NCBI GenBank assembly: GCA_963969395.1
Contig: OZ017802.1
Span: forward strand, 8,682,501-8,746,500
DNA from: Pseudoscleropodium purum
Taxonomy: Eukaryota; Streptophyta; Bryopsida; Hypnales; Brachytheciaceae
Reading direction: 5' to 3'
DNA: 64,000 nucleotides
Below are positions 25,231 to 34,763 of this stretch, in pieces (the first letter of the stretch is position 1; the number at the start of each line of letters is the position of its first letter). The notes beneath the pieces are model-generated. The model saw nothing but the letters and a program-made list of their open reading frames with translations. It made no database searches and was not told the origin of the DNA. Both the position numbers and the translations under genes were made by a program.

Positions 25231-26148
25231 ATGGAAAATAATGAAGAAGCAACTTCTAACCCAAGTGGTGTAGAACAACAAGAAGAGATTTCTCTTGAAG
25301 GTGATGAACATGTCCCAAATGATGAGGTGGGTACGATGGGCAATCTAATACCAATGCCCAATACAATTCCACAAGTGCCAACTCTAGCTAGGTACACAAC
25401 TCAATATTTATTCCAAGCCTTACAAGCACAAGAAAGGGCTGCATTACATACATATCCTCGTCATGTGCTCAATGAATATTATCACCATGAAGAAAATTCT
25501 GATGATCTCTATGATGAGTTACCTGAGCTTTTTCCTTCCATTGTTAATGGTCAAAATATTGTTGATGACAATCAGGAAGTTACTTTGAATAATTACAATG
25601 ACATTGTTGATAGGAATCCAGTTGAGTTAAGGGCCCCTATTGATGGCTATATTGGTGGCGCAAATTTCCTTCATAATAGAGTTCTACCATTGAATCGTTT
25701 ACAAAATCTTCACCATCCAGGAGTGGCTACTGGAGATCGCAATCGTGCTCATATTTATCAACAAAGGTTCACCGACATACGCAATCATTATCTTTACCAC
25801 AGTGTAAATCTTGACAGAATGACTTACGAAGAATTGTGTGCACTTGGAGATGCAATAGGAACAGTGAGTAAAGGCCTTGGTAGTGAATCTATTGGCGTTT
25901 TGCTGAAGCAATTCACATACGTATATGATTGCAAAGATGATGAAAGTGGGACATATAAAGATCAAAAAACGTGTGCAATTTGCCTAGATGAATATGAATG
26001 TGGAGACAAGATCATGAGGTTGCCTTGCAATCACAAATATCACTCTGCATGCTTATTGCAGTGGTTGGGAGATAATAAGGTGTGCCCAATTTGCAATGCT
26101 GAAGTCAATCCTACATCAAATACACCAAAAGAATCATCTAAGGAATGA
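25231..26148 (+). CDS. RING-H2 E3 ubiquitin ligase, BIG BROTHER-like, intronless
   Basis: This 305-residue protein would transfer ubiquitin from an E2 enzyme to a substrate. Residues 248-288 form a complete RING-H2 finger, C-x2-C-x14-C-x-H-x2-H-x2-C-x10-C-x2-C, with the typical CAICLDEY start, RLPCNHKYH core and KVCPIC end, so all eight zinc ligands are present. Just before it, at about residues 197-235, comes the segment [20 protein letters not shown], the signature of BIG BROTHER and BIG BROTHER-related ligases, which limit organ growth in Arabidopsis. The N-terminal 100 residues are acidic and low in complexity; the middle (about 130-195) is rich in His, Asn and Arg. No signal peptide or membrane segment is visible. 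The first ATG in frame was used. Arabidopsis relatives are of similar size but have introns, as I recall, so this uninterrupted frame may be a retrocopy; no poly(A) tract or target duplication survives to prove it. An expressed intronless gene is equally possible. Confidence 0.88.
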   Translation: MENNEEATSNPSGVEQQEEISLEGDEHVPNDEVGTMGNLIPMPNTIPQVPTLARYTTQYLFQALQAQERAALHTYPRHVLNEYYHHEENSDDLYDELPELFPSIVNGQNIVDDNQEVTLNNYNDIVDRNPVELRAPIDGYIGGANFLHNRVLPLNRLQNLHHPGVATGDRNRAHIYQQRFTDIRNHYLYHSVNLDRMTYEELCALGDAIGTVSKGLGSESIGVLLKQFTYVYDCKDDESGTYKDQKTCAICLDEYECGDKIMRLPCNHKYHSACLLQWLGDNKVCPICNAEVNPTSNTPKESSKE

Positions 26149-27371
26149 AATCCAAAAAATATGTAATTTTAGCATTTTAGCATGTCTCTTATTACAAGAT
26201 TGTTTAAATTTTTGTTAGGTCTTTTAATTAGCAATAGTGAGAGTTTTTTTGAACACAATGGAATCTTCCAAAGTGCTACTTACAGACCTTAGGTTAACAA
26301 TAATTTTGGCTATGAATCTATTGCTTGTGAATAAGCCATGGTATCCACAATATCATGCTTTAATACATACTTAATCTTCATGAATGAAGGGTTAAATGAC
26401 AGTTTTGAAGATTGCTGTACCTTAAATGACCATTCTTCCCCCAAACTTTCTGAATGATTCATTTGAATTCATATATATGTATAAAATTTGTTAGTTTAAA
26501 GACCTGGCCCAAATTAGCATTGGGAAGTTAACCCTGAAACATCTGGATCCTTTTCCAAAATTGACAATTTGGGGAAAATCGTTATAAAGTGCTATTTGGA
26601 AGAATATTTTGGAATTGACATACAAATAGGAGTTGTAGATTTTGAGCTGTAGATTCCATCCGTATGGTTAGATTCGCTATTGCTATCATCAATATTTTTA
26701 TTTTATAAATTTTGAAAGGGAAAACTTTAAATTCCTTCTAAATTCAATTACAAGTAAAATATTATCATTTTTTGAGTAAAACTTGTTGGAATGGATTTGA
26801 AACAAGGTTCTCTTGATGTGGTGATTTTTTGAAATTTCTTTGTGCTTTGAATCTATGACCTCATTTTTGCAAATCCAATTTTGAACTAAAATCAATGCAA
26901 TTTTGGCTTGACACACATCTACATTTGTAATTTTAGAAAAATATGAACTCTAGTAACACCAAATCCAACCATTGGATAGGACAACAACTTGATAAAGAAT
27001 CTCTACAAATTAGATGACTTTCATCCAAGCAGTAACGAGAAAGAAAACTGAATTTCAATTTGTTCGTCATCCAAATTTTGGACATCGCTCCAAGGTTAAA
27101 TTAATATGTTACTGGAATTGTCAAAGTTATTGATCCTTTTCGGACCAATTTTTTTAACCACATACTTGCTTTGAAGTTATGTAATGTTGCGTTGTATACT
27201 AATATGGTTAGAAGAAAACTAAATAATCCAAACCACCACTTTAATTTGTCACTTCATTTGTTGTATTACACATTGACATCACAACATGTTAATTTCAAAT
27301 TTATATTAAATTAGAATACCGAACTGAATTTCAAAATTTGCTTAAAATTAGAATGCTTTGTTTTTTCCAAG
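26149..27371. other. 3' flank of the RING gene and AT-rich intergenic DNA
   Basis: No coding or RNA gene is seen. The 3' untranslated region should lie in the first few hundred bases, but no clear polyadenylation cluster stands out. A frame at 26698-26916 (-) is a chance ORF. Confidence 0.4.
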
Positions 27372-27575
27372 TAAACTAGAGTGCCATGTGCCATTGCCAC
27401 AACAAAAACAAAAATACAAGTAATTTTCTATAATTTTTAATTCATTATATTAAAACTTTGAAATTCAATATCTTTTCTTCCGTGAGTTGGAACGCCATGA
27501 AACGAAGTCCGTGCACCCCTCCTCGCTAAGGGCTTCCCGACAGTACAAAGAACTCACCGTAACAAACAAAACAGA
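27372..27575 (+). repeat. Dispersed repeat 'GTGTGC...AACAAAC', copy 3
   Basis: Blocks shared with the copies at 9034 and 19064: TAGAGTGCCATGTGCCATTGC, ACAAGTAATTTTCTATAA, AAACTTTGAAATTCAATA, AAGTCCGTGCACCCCTCC and CTCACCGTAACAAACAAA. This copy is followed by a GC-richer island, whereas the other two follow one. Confidence 0.58.
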
Positions 27576-27839
27576 ACAAAACAAAGAGCCCCACAGATAA
27601 TTTTGGCATCCCCCAATTGCCTGCTCCCTCATCAAAAGACAACAGAAGGCAACTGAAGCCGTGAGGACATCCATCCATTAGTCCATCTAAGTATGTCCTC
27701 TTTGGGATTTAAGGGTTTTGTTTATTTATTTATTTTAAATATTTTTTAAACACCTGGACAATTTCCATTGACAGGGGAAAACAGTACATTGAACCAAAGG
27801 CTTTGGCATTGGCATTTAAGGTTTCAAGTGCGTTTTCTT

Positions 27840-28075
27840 AAGCTTATTACAAGGAGGCTTCTCAGTCCTTGCACCCGGGTGTGGTGTCTTGTTGGGTGTA
27901 GTGTGTCCGGTTGTCTGGGTCTGGGTGGGTTTTTTCCTTTCTTTTCCGCCAGGGTGCTTGCAGCTGGCTGGTATATATTCTTCTTTTGCAATGGAATTCT
28001 CGTTTCATTTGTGTAATAAAAAATTATAAAAAATAAAAAATAAAAAATAAAAAAAAGCTTATTACAAGGAGGCTT
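27840..28075 (+). mobile_element. 5'-truncated LINE insertion with perfect 21-bp target duplication
   Basis: An identical 21-bp sequence (starting AAGCTTATTACAAGG) occurs at 27840-27860 and again at 28055-28075. Between them lie 194 bp that begin abruptly, are GC-richer than most of the window, and end in GTGTAATAAAAAATT followed by a (TAAAAAA)n tail abutting the second copy. A long perfect target duplication plus a 3' A-rich tail is the hallmark of target-primed reverse transcription by an L1-type LINE; such copies are usually 5'-truncated. The 3' sequence resembles the untranslated end of plant LINEs as I recall them, but a SINE is not fully excluded: I saw no pol III boxes. No functional frame remains. 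Confidence 0.85.
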
Positions 28076-28540
28076 GGGTTGCCTGGTTTTGTAAGTTATT
28101 GCTGAGCTTGACTGCCCTCCCATAATTAACTGGGCTGTCCCCTTTGGATTGATGACGGGAACTTTGAAAGCAAGGAAGTAAGCTTCCTCCCATCCACGCT
28201 CACTCACTTGCTCGCCCAGTCCCTTTCCTAATCACCCAATCCTCCTCAGTCCTTACTCGCACCTGGCCTCCCTGCCTGCCAGTACGGAGTTAGAGGTCAG
28301 GGTGACCTGACCTGACCCCCTCCGCTCACTTAGCCACTTGGGAAAACGCTGACATTTTTCATTTTATTTATTTTCCACACATGAAAAAAATTTGCAAATT
28401 TTGAATTCATATTTGCAATCACAGAGCTCAAATGAGCTGACAGACATTCAGGTGCAAGGTAAAGTAAGCTTGATCAAGCACAATGTAAGTTTGTTTTTTT
28501 TGCTAACTTCACCCCTGGAATGACTTGGAGGGGCTGAGTG
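28076..28540. other. GC-richer island, no gene recognised
   Basis: It contains cytosine-rich words and repeated TGACCTGACC, but no long coherent frame. The AT-rich words near 28360-28430 interrupt it. Confidence 0.4.
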
Positions 28541-28654
28541 AGCGATGGGGTCCAGTGCACACCGGACCATACTAAGTTATGAGTTAAGTGAGTGAGCGAT
28601 GGGGTCCAGTGCACACCGGACCATACTAAGTTATGAGTTAAGTGAGTGAGCGAT
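28541..28654. repeat. Perfect 54-bp tandem repeat (2.1 units)
   Basis: Units start at AGCGATGGGG at 28541 and 28595, and a partial third begins at 28649. The first two 54-bp units are identical base for base, so the duplication is recent or homogenised. The period is a multiple of three, so the complementary frame (28474-28659) repeats 18 residues, but nothing suggests it is translated. The unit includes GTTATGAGTTAAGTGAGTG, the word type common in the GC-richer islands. Confidence 0.92.
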
Positions 28655-30994
28655 TTCACATTTTTCCAGTAAGGTAAGGTAGATTGAATGGAGTGGTTTC
28701 CATTCTACGGCTGCTAAGTTAACTCACCTCACCCACCCCTGTGTTCCGAGGACTCAAAATTCGGTGTTTTGGGTGGGTGACAGGATGGGGAGTGTTAAAT
28801 TGACATGGCTTGGGCATTAAATTGGATGTGAAGACGACGGTGTGCTTTAAGCTTAAGCTTCTCATTGTCTGGGAGAAATTGGAAACAGGGAGGAGAAGCC
28901 ATTCAGCGCCCATTGGAGGCAAAGAAGGAAGAAGAACAAACAAAGGGAGCAAGGGTGACTACATAAAGTACATACATATCTAGTGCTAATTTACATATCC
29001 ATTTATTACTAGTAGGGTAGGAATGTGGTCTAAATTGAAGTTTCAAGGGATAGTAACAGTCATAATGGGACCTTTTACTTTTTGAGTAGAGACAATGTAG
29101 AATAGGTTTGTGAAGATTATGACTACAAAGATTTGAGATTAATTCTTTTATGTTTAGAGATTAAAGTAATACTAAAGATGTGATTCATGATTGACTAATA
29201 CGCTTCATGAATTATATCTAGTAGATACAAAATTTGAGATAGTTTTGTACATGTTAGAATGTAATCATAAGGTAATATGGTGAAAAAGCAATTGTGTTGA
29301 TAGACCAACATACAAAAATCCCATATCCCGATGGACACCTTCTAAACATGAGAGTCTAGGGTCCATTTTGGATGTACTGATTAATTAACTTTCTCAAAAC
29401 TTATAATTGATTCAAACAATATACAAAAAGAAATACACGTTAGGAAAATGTAAAATCTTCTATCATTTTCCAACATGACTCAATAAAAATTAAATAACAA
29501 GAACCACATACACTTGCTTACATGATTAGTAGTACATGTAGTTATCTTACCATCTAAAATAGGATGAATTATTATCTAGACCTTTGCACCTACTTTACTT
29601 TAGAGCATCGTTAATAGGATACACTAAATGACTTGATAAAGATATTATTATCTTTTGCTTGATGTAAAATTAAAACTTGTAATTACTATCATTGGAAGAG
29701 CATCAAAAAAAATCCTTAAATAGATAGTATAAAATTAGGATATGGAAATTGAACAATAAAAATAAAGCAAGATAAAAGACAAAAATTTAATGAGGCATGG
29801 TTTAAAACACTTGTTTGAAAACCATCAAAAATTCTTATTCTAAATTACATTATATATGACTTTCCTTCACATATTTAGAAGATTAAAACACTCTAAAAGC
29901 TTTAGGGATGAATGCCTAATGTTTTGAAATCTATTTTTGCTCAAACTATTTTACAACTATATCTATTGAAGTATTGGTTATAATAGAAGAGAAAATTTAA
30001 TTTAATGGAGTTCAAAAGTGGAATCTAATGTAGAACTAGTATGTGATCACATGGCAATATTTCAAATCATTTTATCATGCAATCCTAAGACTCTAGTGTC
30101 TAAGGACAAAGACAACTTTTTGGGATCATTTTCTTATTGATCTTCAAACTTCAAATTTAATATAAAAAACATTATTGAAATAAAGTTTATTCAACACAAT
30201 GGTTTAAAGACTTTAGTCAACAATAGTTGCAAAGAAGGTTGTTAGAAAATAAGATTGGATTTATTTTTAGATATTTTATTTGTAAATGATATTTGTAATA
30301 GACAAAAAAATTAAATTATTAAAGAATTTGTTTGGAAGTAGAAAAACATATTTTTAATTTTGAGAACTTTGAAGCAATTTTTATTATAATGAAAATATCC
30401 AAAATCAACCTCATTTGTAAATATGGGCATGACCAATCAATTCAATATAATAAAATAGATGGTACGATAAATTATTAATATTTAGTTTTAGTTTTCAAAA
30501 TTATATAATTTTTTCCATATTTGTGTGAAATACAACTCCACAATCATGTGTGTTAAAGAAAATTACTTTTACTTTTGACCTTGTAACTATACATTATCCA
30601 TTTTATTTCTTGTTTTAAATCTAATCCCTCTAAATATAAGAGGCAAAGTAAAATTTTGGGTTCCTTTACAATGAGCAATTAAAATTTAATGCATTATTTA
30701 CAAAATGTAAAAAACCAACATATTAATGTTTGGTTTACACCAAGTCAGGAGTTTAAATGGATAAAATTTTGAAGGTTTTAATTGATTGAAATCATAAAGT
30801 CTTTAGAAAATGGGTTACTTTATAAAATGAAAGGTCTTGGGTCTCCAAGTAGTTCCAATAATGTAAAGCACATTTTTTTTTCTACGTGGCAACAAAAGTT
30901 CTCAAATTTTTAGCCTCTAGAATTATGGCCATATTCAACTCAAGGATGTGAATCTAATTGAAATTATAGGGTTTCCCATTGAAAAACTCTAATC
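28655..30994. other. End of GC-richer island, then AT-rich intergenic DNA
   Basis: The GC-richer character ends near 28960. From there to about 30990 the sequence is strongly AT-rich with no frame over 60 codons. Nothing recognisable. Confidence 0.45.
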
Positions 30995-31823
30995 TCGATT
31001 TTTGATGTAATTTTCTAAATTTTTTTTAGAAAATAACACACTGGCATTTGGATTAAATAATTTCTATTCCATTTAGTGCCTAAGAGCAAAATTTATGACA
31101 CACTAAGGTTTCAAAAAGTAGCTTGCTACAAAGCACAATAAAAATCACAAAAATTTTAATTAAAAATTTAACATTTTTGTTTCTCATAGAACATACTTTT
31201 GTATGCATGGAAATACTTGATTCATTCTATTTGGACTAGTGATGAGAAAGTTATAGAGAGTCTTGTTTTGGAGGCAATTTGAGCATCTTTTTTGAAAATT
31301 AACTTGTAGGATTCATTTTCAAACTCAATTTTAACAATTTTTGAAAAAAAAATGATCCACATGGTTTAGTATGCTTGCTTGAACAATCTCATTGTTGCAA
31401 TTGGTGAGTTTCAATCAATCTTAGAATTATTAAATATTTATTTTTTCCTTCTTTTTGTACCTACTTCTACATAATAAATTTTTAAAGAATGAAAATTCTG
31501 TAATTTTTTTCAAACTCTTCACTCAACTCTTCAATACAATTTTAATCAAATTCAAATGAATAGTGCAAAAAATTATAATCCACAAGCGCCCAAAGCAAAT
31601 TTAGTGAAATGTATACCTTTCTAACTTCAATCCCCTCAAGCTTTCTCCTAAGAAGAAATACACATAATCCAACCATACCGATTGGTTGTCAAGAGAGATT
31701 TGGAGGTGTAGAGAAAAGGACACGTCCTTTGATTGTATTAATCAAAAGATTATAGTAGTCAAACAAGCGCGTTTTTCAAAATAGAGAGGCCAGATTTTGG
31801 CCTCTTAGACGCTTAAGGGTTAA
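30995..31823 (+). mobile_element. TTAA-type element with eroded left end (~830 bp)
   Basis: Collinear with 61340-62199: the blocks CATTTAGTGCC, ATTCATTCTATTTGGACTAG, GAACAATCTCATTGTTGC and CCTACTTCTACATAA occur in the same order. The right end is TTAAGGGTTAA (31813-31823). The left terminus is not recognisable, so the start is approximate. Confidence 0.6.
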
Positions 31824-31883
31824 GAGAATCAAAGTCAAAAAATCTTATCATAGAGGGTGCAAAAAAGACTTGTTTTCTTTACT

Positions 31884-32288
31884 TTAACCCCTAAAGGTTG
31901 CTTGCTCATGTTTTCACCCCAAAACACTCCTAAATTGCCATTTCTAGTACAAATATCATATTTTAGAAAATAAACATTTTTGGACACATGTAATTGCAAG
32001 ATCTTGTAGTACACTAGCTTGAGAAGATGTGAAAATAACTTTAAAAAAGTGATTTCTTAAAGATTTTTTTGAGCTACATGTGTTGCTTGCAATTCATTGA
32101 AAATTACACATCATGCAATGACTTTTAAACATGTTGTCAAAATTTATATAATAAATTGTTGAGTCTTAAAGCTATTCCTTGAGCACATATGTGAAAATTT
32201 CAAAGAAAAAAAAAGAAAAATTCCATTTGTAATGGGTTGTGTAAAATCATTACATTGGTAAAGATTGCCATTTGGTCCTTTAGGAATC
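31884..32288 (-). mobile_element. TTAA-ended element, internally deleted copy (~405 bp)
   Basis: The left end reads TTAACCCCTAAAGGTTGC. The right end on the complement reads TTCCTAAAGGACCAAATGG. Between them, the first ~190 bp and the last ~200 bp align with the two ends of 37357-38293, while the ~500-bp centre is absent. It lies only ~60 bp from the preceding element, in opposite orientation. Confidence 0.68.
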
Positions 32289-33274
32289 AAATGTAGAATA
32301 TCTTGCAATTCACGTGATCGATACATTCTTATACTTGCCTAGTGCAAGATTCCATGGTTAGATATGCAACCCCTTTGATTTTGGGTGTTTTCGAGGCCCA
32401 AGAGAATTTGAAATCCTCTTTCAAATTGGCAACAAGACCCAACAAAAGAGTAATCTAATTTAAAAATAGGAGTCCTTACCAGATGCTCATTTAGGTGTCT
32501 TTACCCAAAATAGCCTGCTTGACACAGGCCTGGTACTCTAACTCAGACCTTATTATATAAAAATCTGCAAAACCATGGCCGTCACAACATTCATATCTGG
32601 GTTAGATTATCAACTTTCCCAACAGTACATCCAGTCGGGAGCTCCAGTGACAACAGACCAAGACATCTCAAGAAGATCCACCTTTTTTTTAATAACTGCA
32701 AAAGTTGTTGCCAAAGACAAAAGCACCAGACAGCTCCAGCTATTGCATAAGTTGCAAATTGCAACCCCAAGGCCCTTTGAATTTGTGCCCATAGAAAACT
32801 ATATCAGTTGGGATTTATTAATTCCCATACCCTATGGTTGGGTGGATTGAGCAGCTCCCCAAGACAGCAGGTGGCAAATCATCATCATCATCGCCCATTT
32901 AAAATTTAAAAATTCCATACCTTAAATGCCATACATACAGCAGTATAAAAATAATATAAAATAATGATCTCTGCACAGTCTGAGTCTCATCTTCGTGTCT
33001 GAAGATGTGGAATGGGTGGGAAGGGATTCATGTTGGTTCCTTAACTGCATGGAAAGCATGCATGCAATGCCCATTACAGTATCTCATCTACGGTGATGAA
33101 ATCAGTGTCCTGTCCATCCCATCTGTCTGTCTATCTTCATTATTTATCAATGCCAACTTGCAGCTCTCCTGAGTCATTGCAATTCTCTGTCAAATGTCAT
33201 TTCCAAAAGAAGCTCAGAAGGCAAGCTAAGGTGAGTAACATAAGTAACTTAACATGTCACTCACCGACTTTGTT

Positions 33275-33292
33275 GGGTTGGGTTGGGTTGGG
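33275..33292 (+). other. Canonical G-quadruplex motif (four GGG runs, TT loops)
   Basis: Four GGG runs separated by TT occur without interruption. This satisfies the standard intramolecular quadruplex pattern with very short loops. It also resembles a 5-bp satellite, GGGTT, repeated four times; the plant telomere unit is one T longer per repeat. Confidence 0.7.
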
Positions 33293-34743
33293 TTCAGTTA
33301 CTTGTTAGCGTTGGGTAAAATTGAAGGGCAGGGAAGTCTATCTAGATATTGAGATAAGTTAAGGTTCAGTAGTCATTTTCACAAAGCGTCCATCACACAC
33401 ATTGCCTTCCCTATCTCTGAAAATTTAAGCCTTTCCCCTGCTAGCAAATCATGGCCTGCCTCCTCCCCCGCTACTCAGCAAGATGGATGCACTGAGGCGG
33501 TGGCAGGAATCATGGCTCAGTCCATTTCACCGTCACCGCATTTGTGGATCATGGGCCATGGACTGCCTGATCCAGCACTCCCTTCAAATTAATTAGATTA
33601 TATCAAACTCCATGCCAACACTATCTAGCCAGCTTCTCTGTCTCAGTAGCCTAGCCCTGACATGAATGGACTCCTCCCCCCACCCAAGGAAACCAGAAGT
33701 TAATAACTTACTTATTTAGAAGAATACCAGGTTCATGGAGTTTTTATGGGTGTCAACATCGCATGACTGGGACTGCGACGGGGACTGAGACGGAGATATC
33801 ACACTCCTGATCCAGCCCAGCCTCTGCCCACAGTGCAGTAAGTTTACTGAAGGAATGGCAATTGAAGCAGCAGCAGCAGCAGCAGCAGCCAAAGGGGAAC
33901 CAAAGTGAAAGAGAATGTTTGTAGGGGAACAGGGGGCTTCCGTGAGCTCTGACCTGATCAGCCCTGAGGGGGAGTTCGTTCGTTCTGTTCTCTTCTGTTT
34001 CTCTTCTGTTTCTCTTCTGTTCCATTCTGTACTGCTCTGTGCTAAGTGAAGTTAAGTACTGGGGTTTTACTGGAGTTTAGGAAGGTGCTAATTATGCTTA
34101 CGGGGGCAGGGTCAACTCCGTCCGTCGTCACGAGGAGCCAGGCAGGCACAGGGGAGGCTTGCTTGCTTGCTTCCGTCCGTCCGTCCGTCCGGTGAAACTG
34201 GGAAAAGTCTCCAGGCTTGGGGCGCGGTCTTTGGGTCTTTCCGGCCTATTAGCTGAGCTCCTCCTTTTCCCAATGGCAATGCAGCAGCAGGAGTGGAGCA
34301 GGAGCTGAGCAGGAGCCAGGAGGAGCAGCATTGTACCAGGATCCTGTCCATCAATACTCTCGCAATCCCACCCCACCTGCAGCCTTGACTGAGCCAGTGA
34401 GGCTGCTCATGACCTCATGCAGTCCCCCCCGGGCTCCCCCGCCCCGCGGCCCCTTCCTCGTCTGGAGGGAATTACATTTCCAAGAGCACCTGCATTCCCT
34501 TCTTGTCAGGCTCATGAATTCAATTCTCTCCTCTGCAATGATCAATCTTCATCGTGCTGCAGACTGCTGCTGTCAAAGTTGTACTTAAGAAGAGTTTAAT
34601 TCAGTTCAATGGCTGGGGATAATTGCTCTGCAGGTAAAAATAAAAACGAAACAATCATGCAGGTGTTCTCCATGTTACATTACTTTGGTTTGATTTGCTG
34701 TAACATAGTTTCCTTAATCCCCTGTGCACAATTTCCGGTCCTT

Positions 34744-34763
34744 GGGGGTGGGGGGTGGGGGGG
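34744..34763 (+). other. G-rich tract, quadruplex-prone
   Basis: Runs of five, six and seven G are separated by single T. The last run can supply two tracts, so a quadruplex is feasible. Confidence 0.6.

Noticed and set aside
32575..32850. A 91-codon frame starting MAVTTFISGLDYQL
   Set aside because: It reads plausibly, but I recognise no family, splice partner or promoter, so it was left inside the island description.
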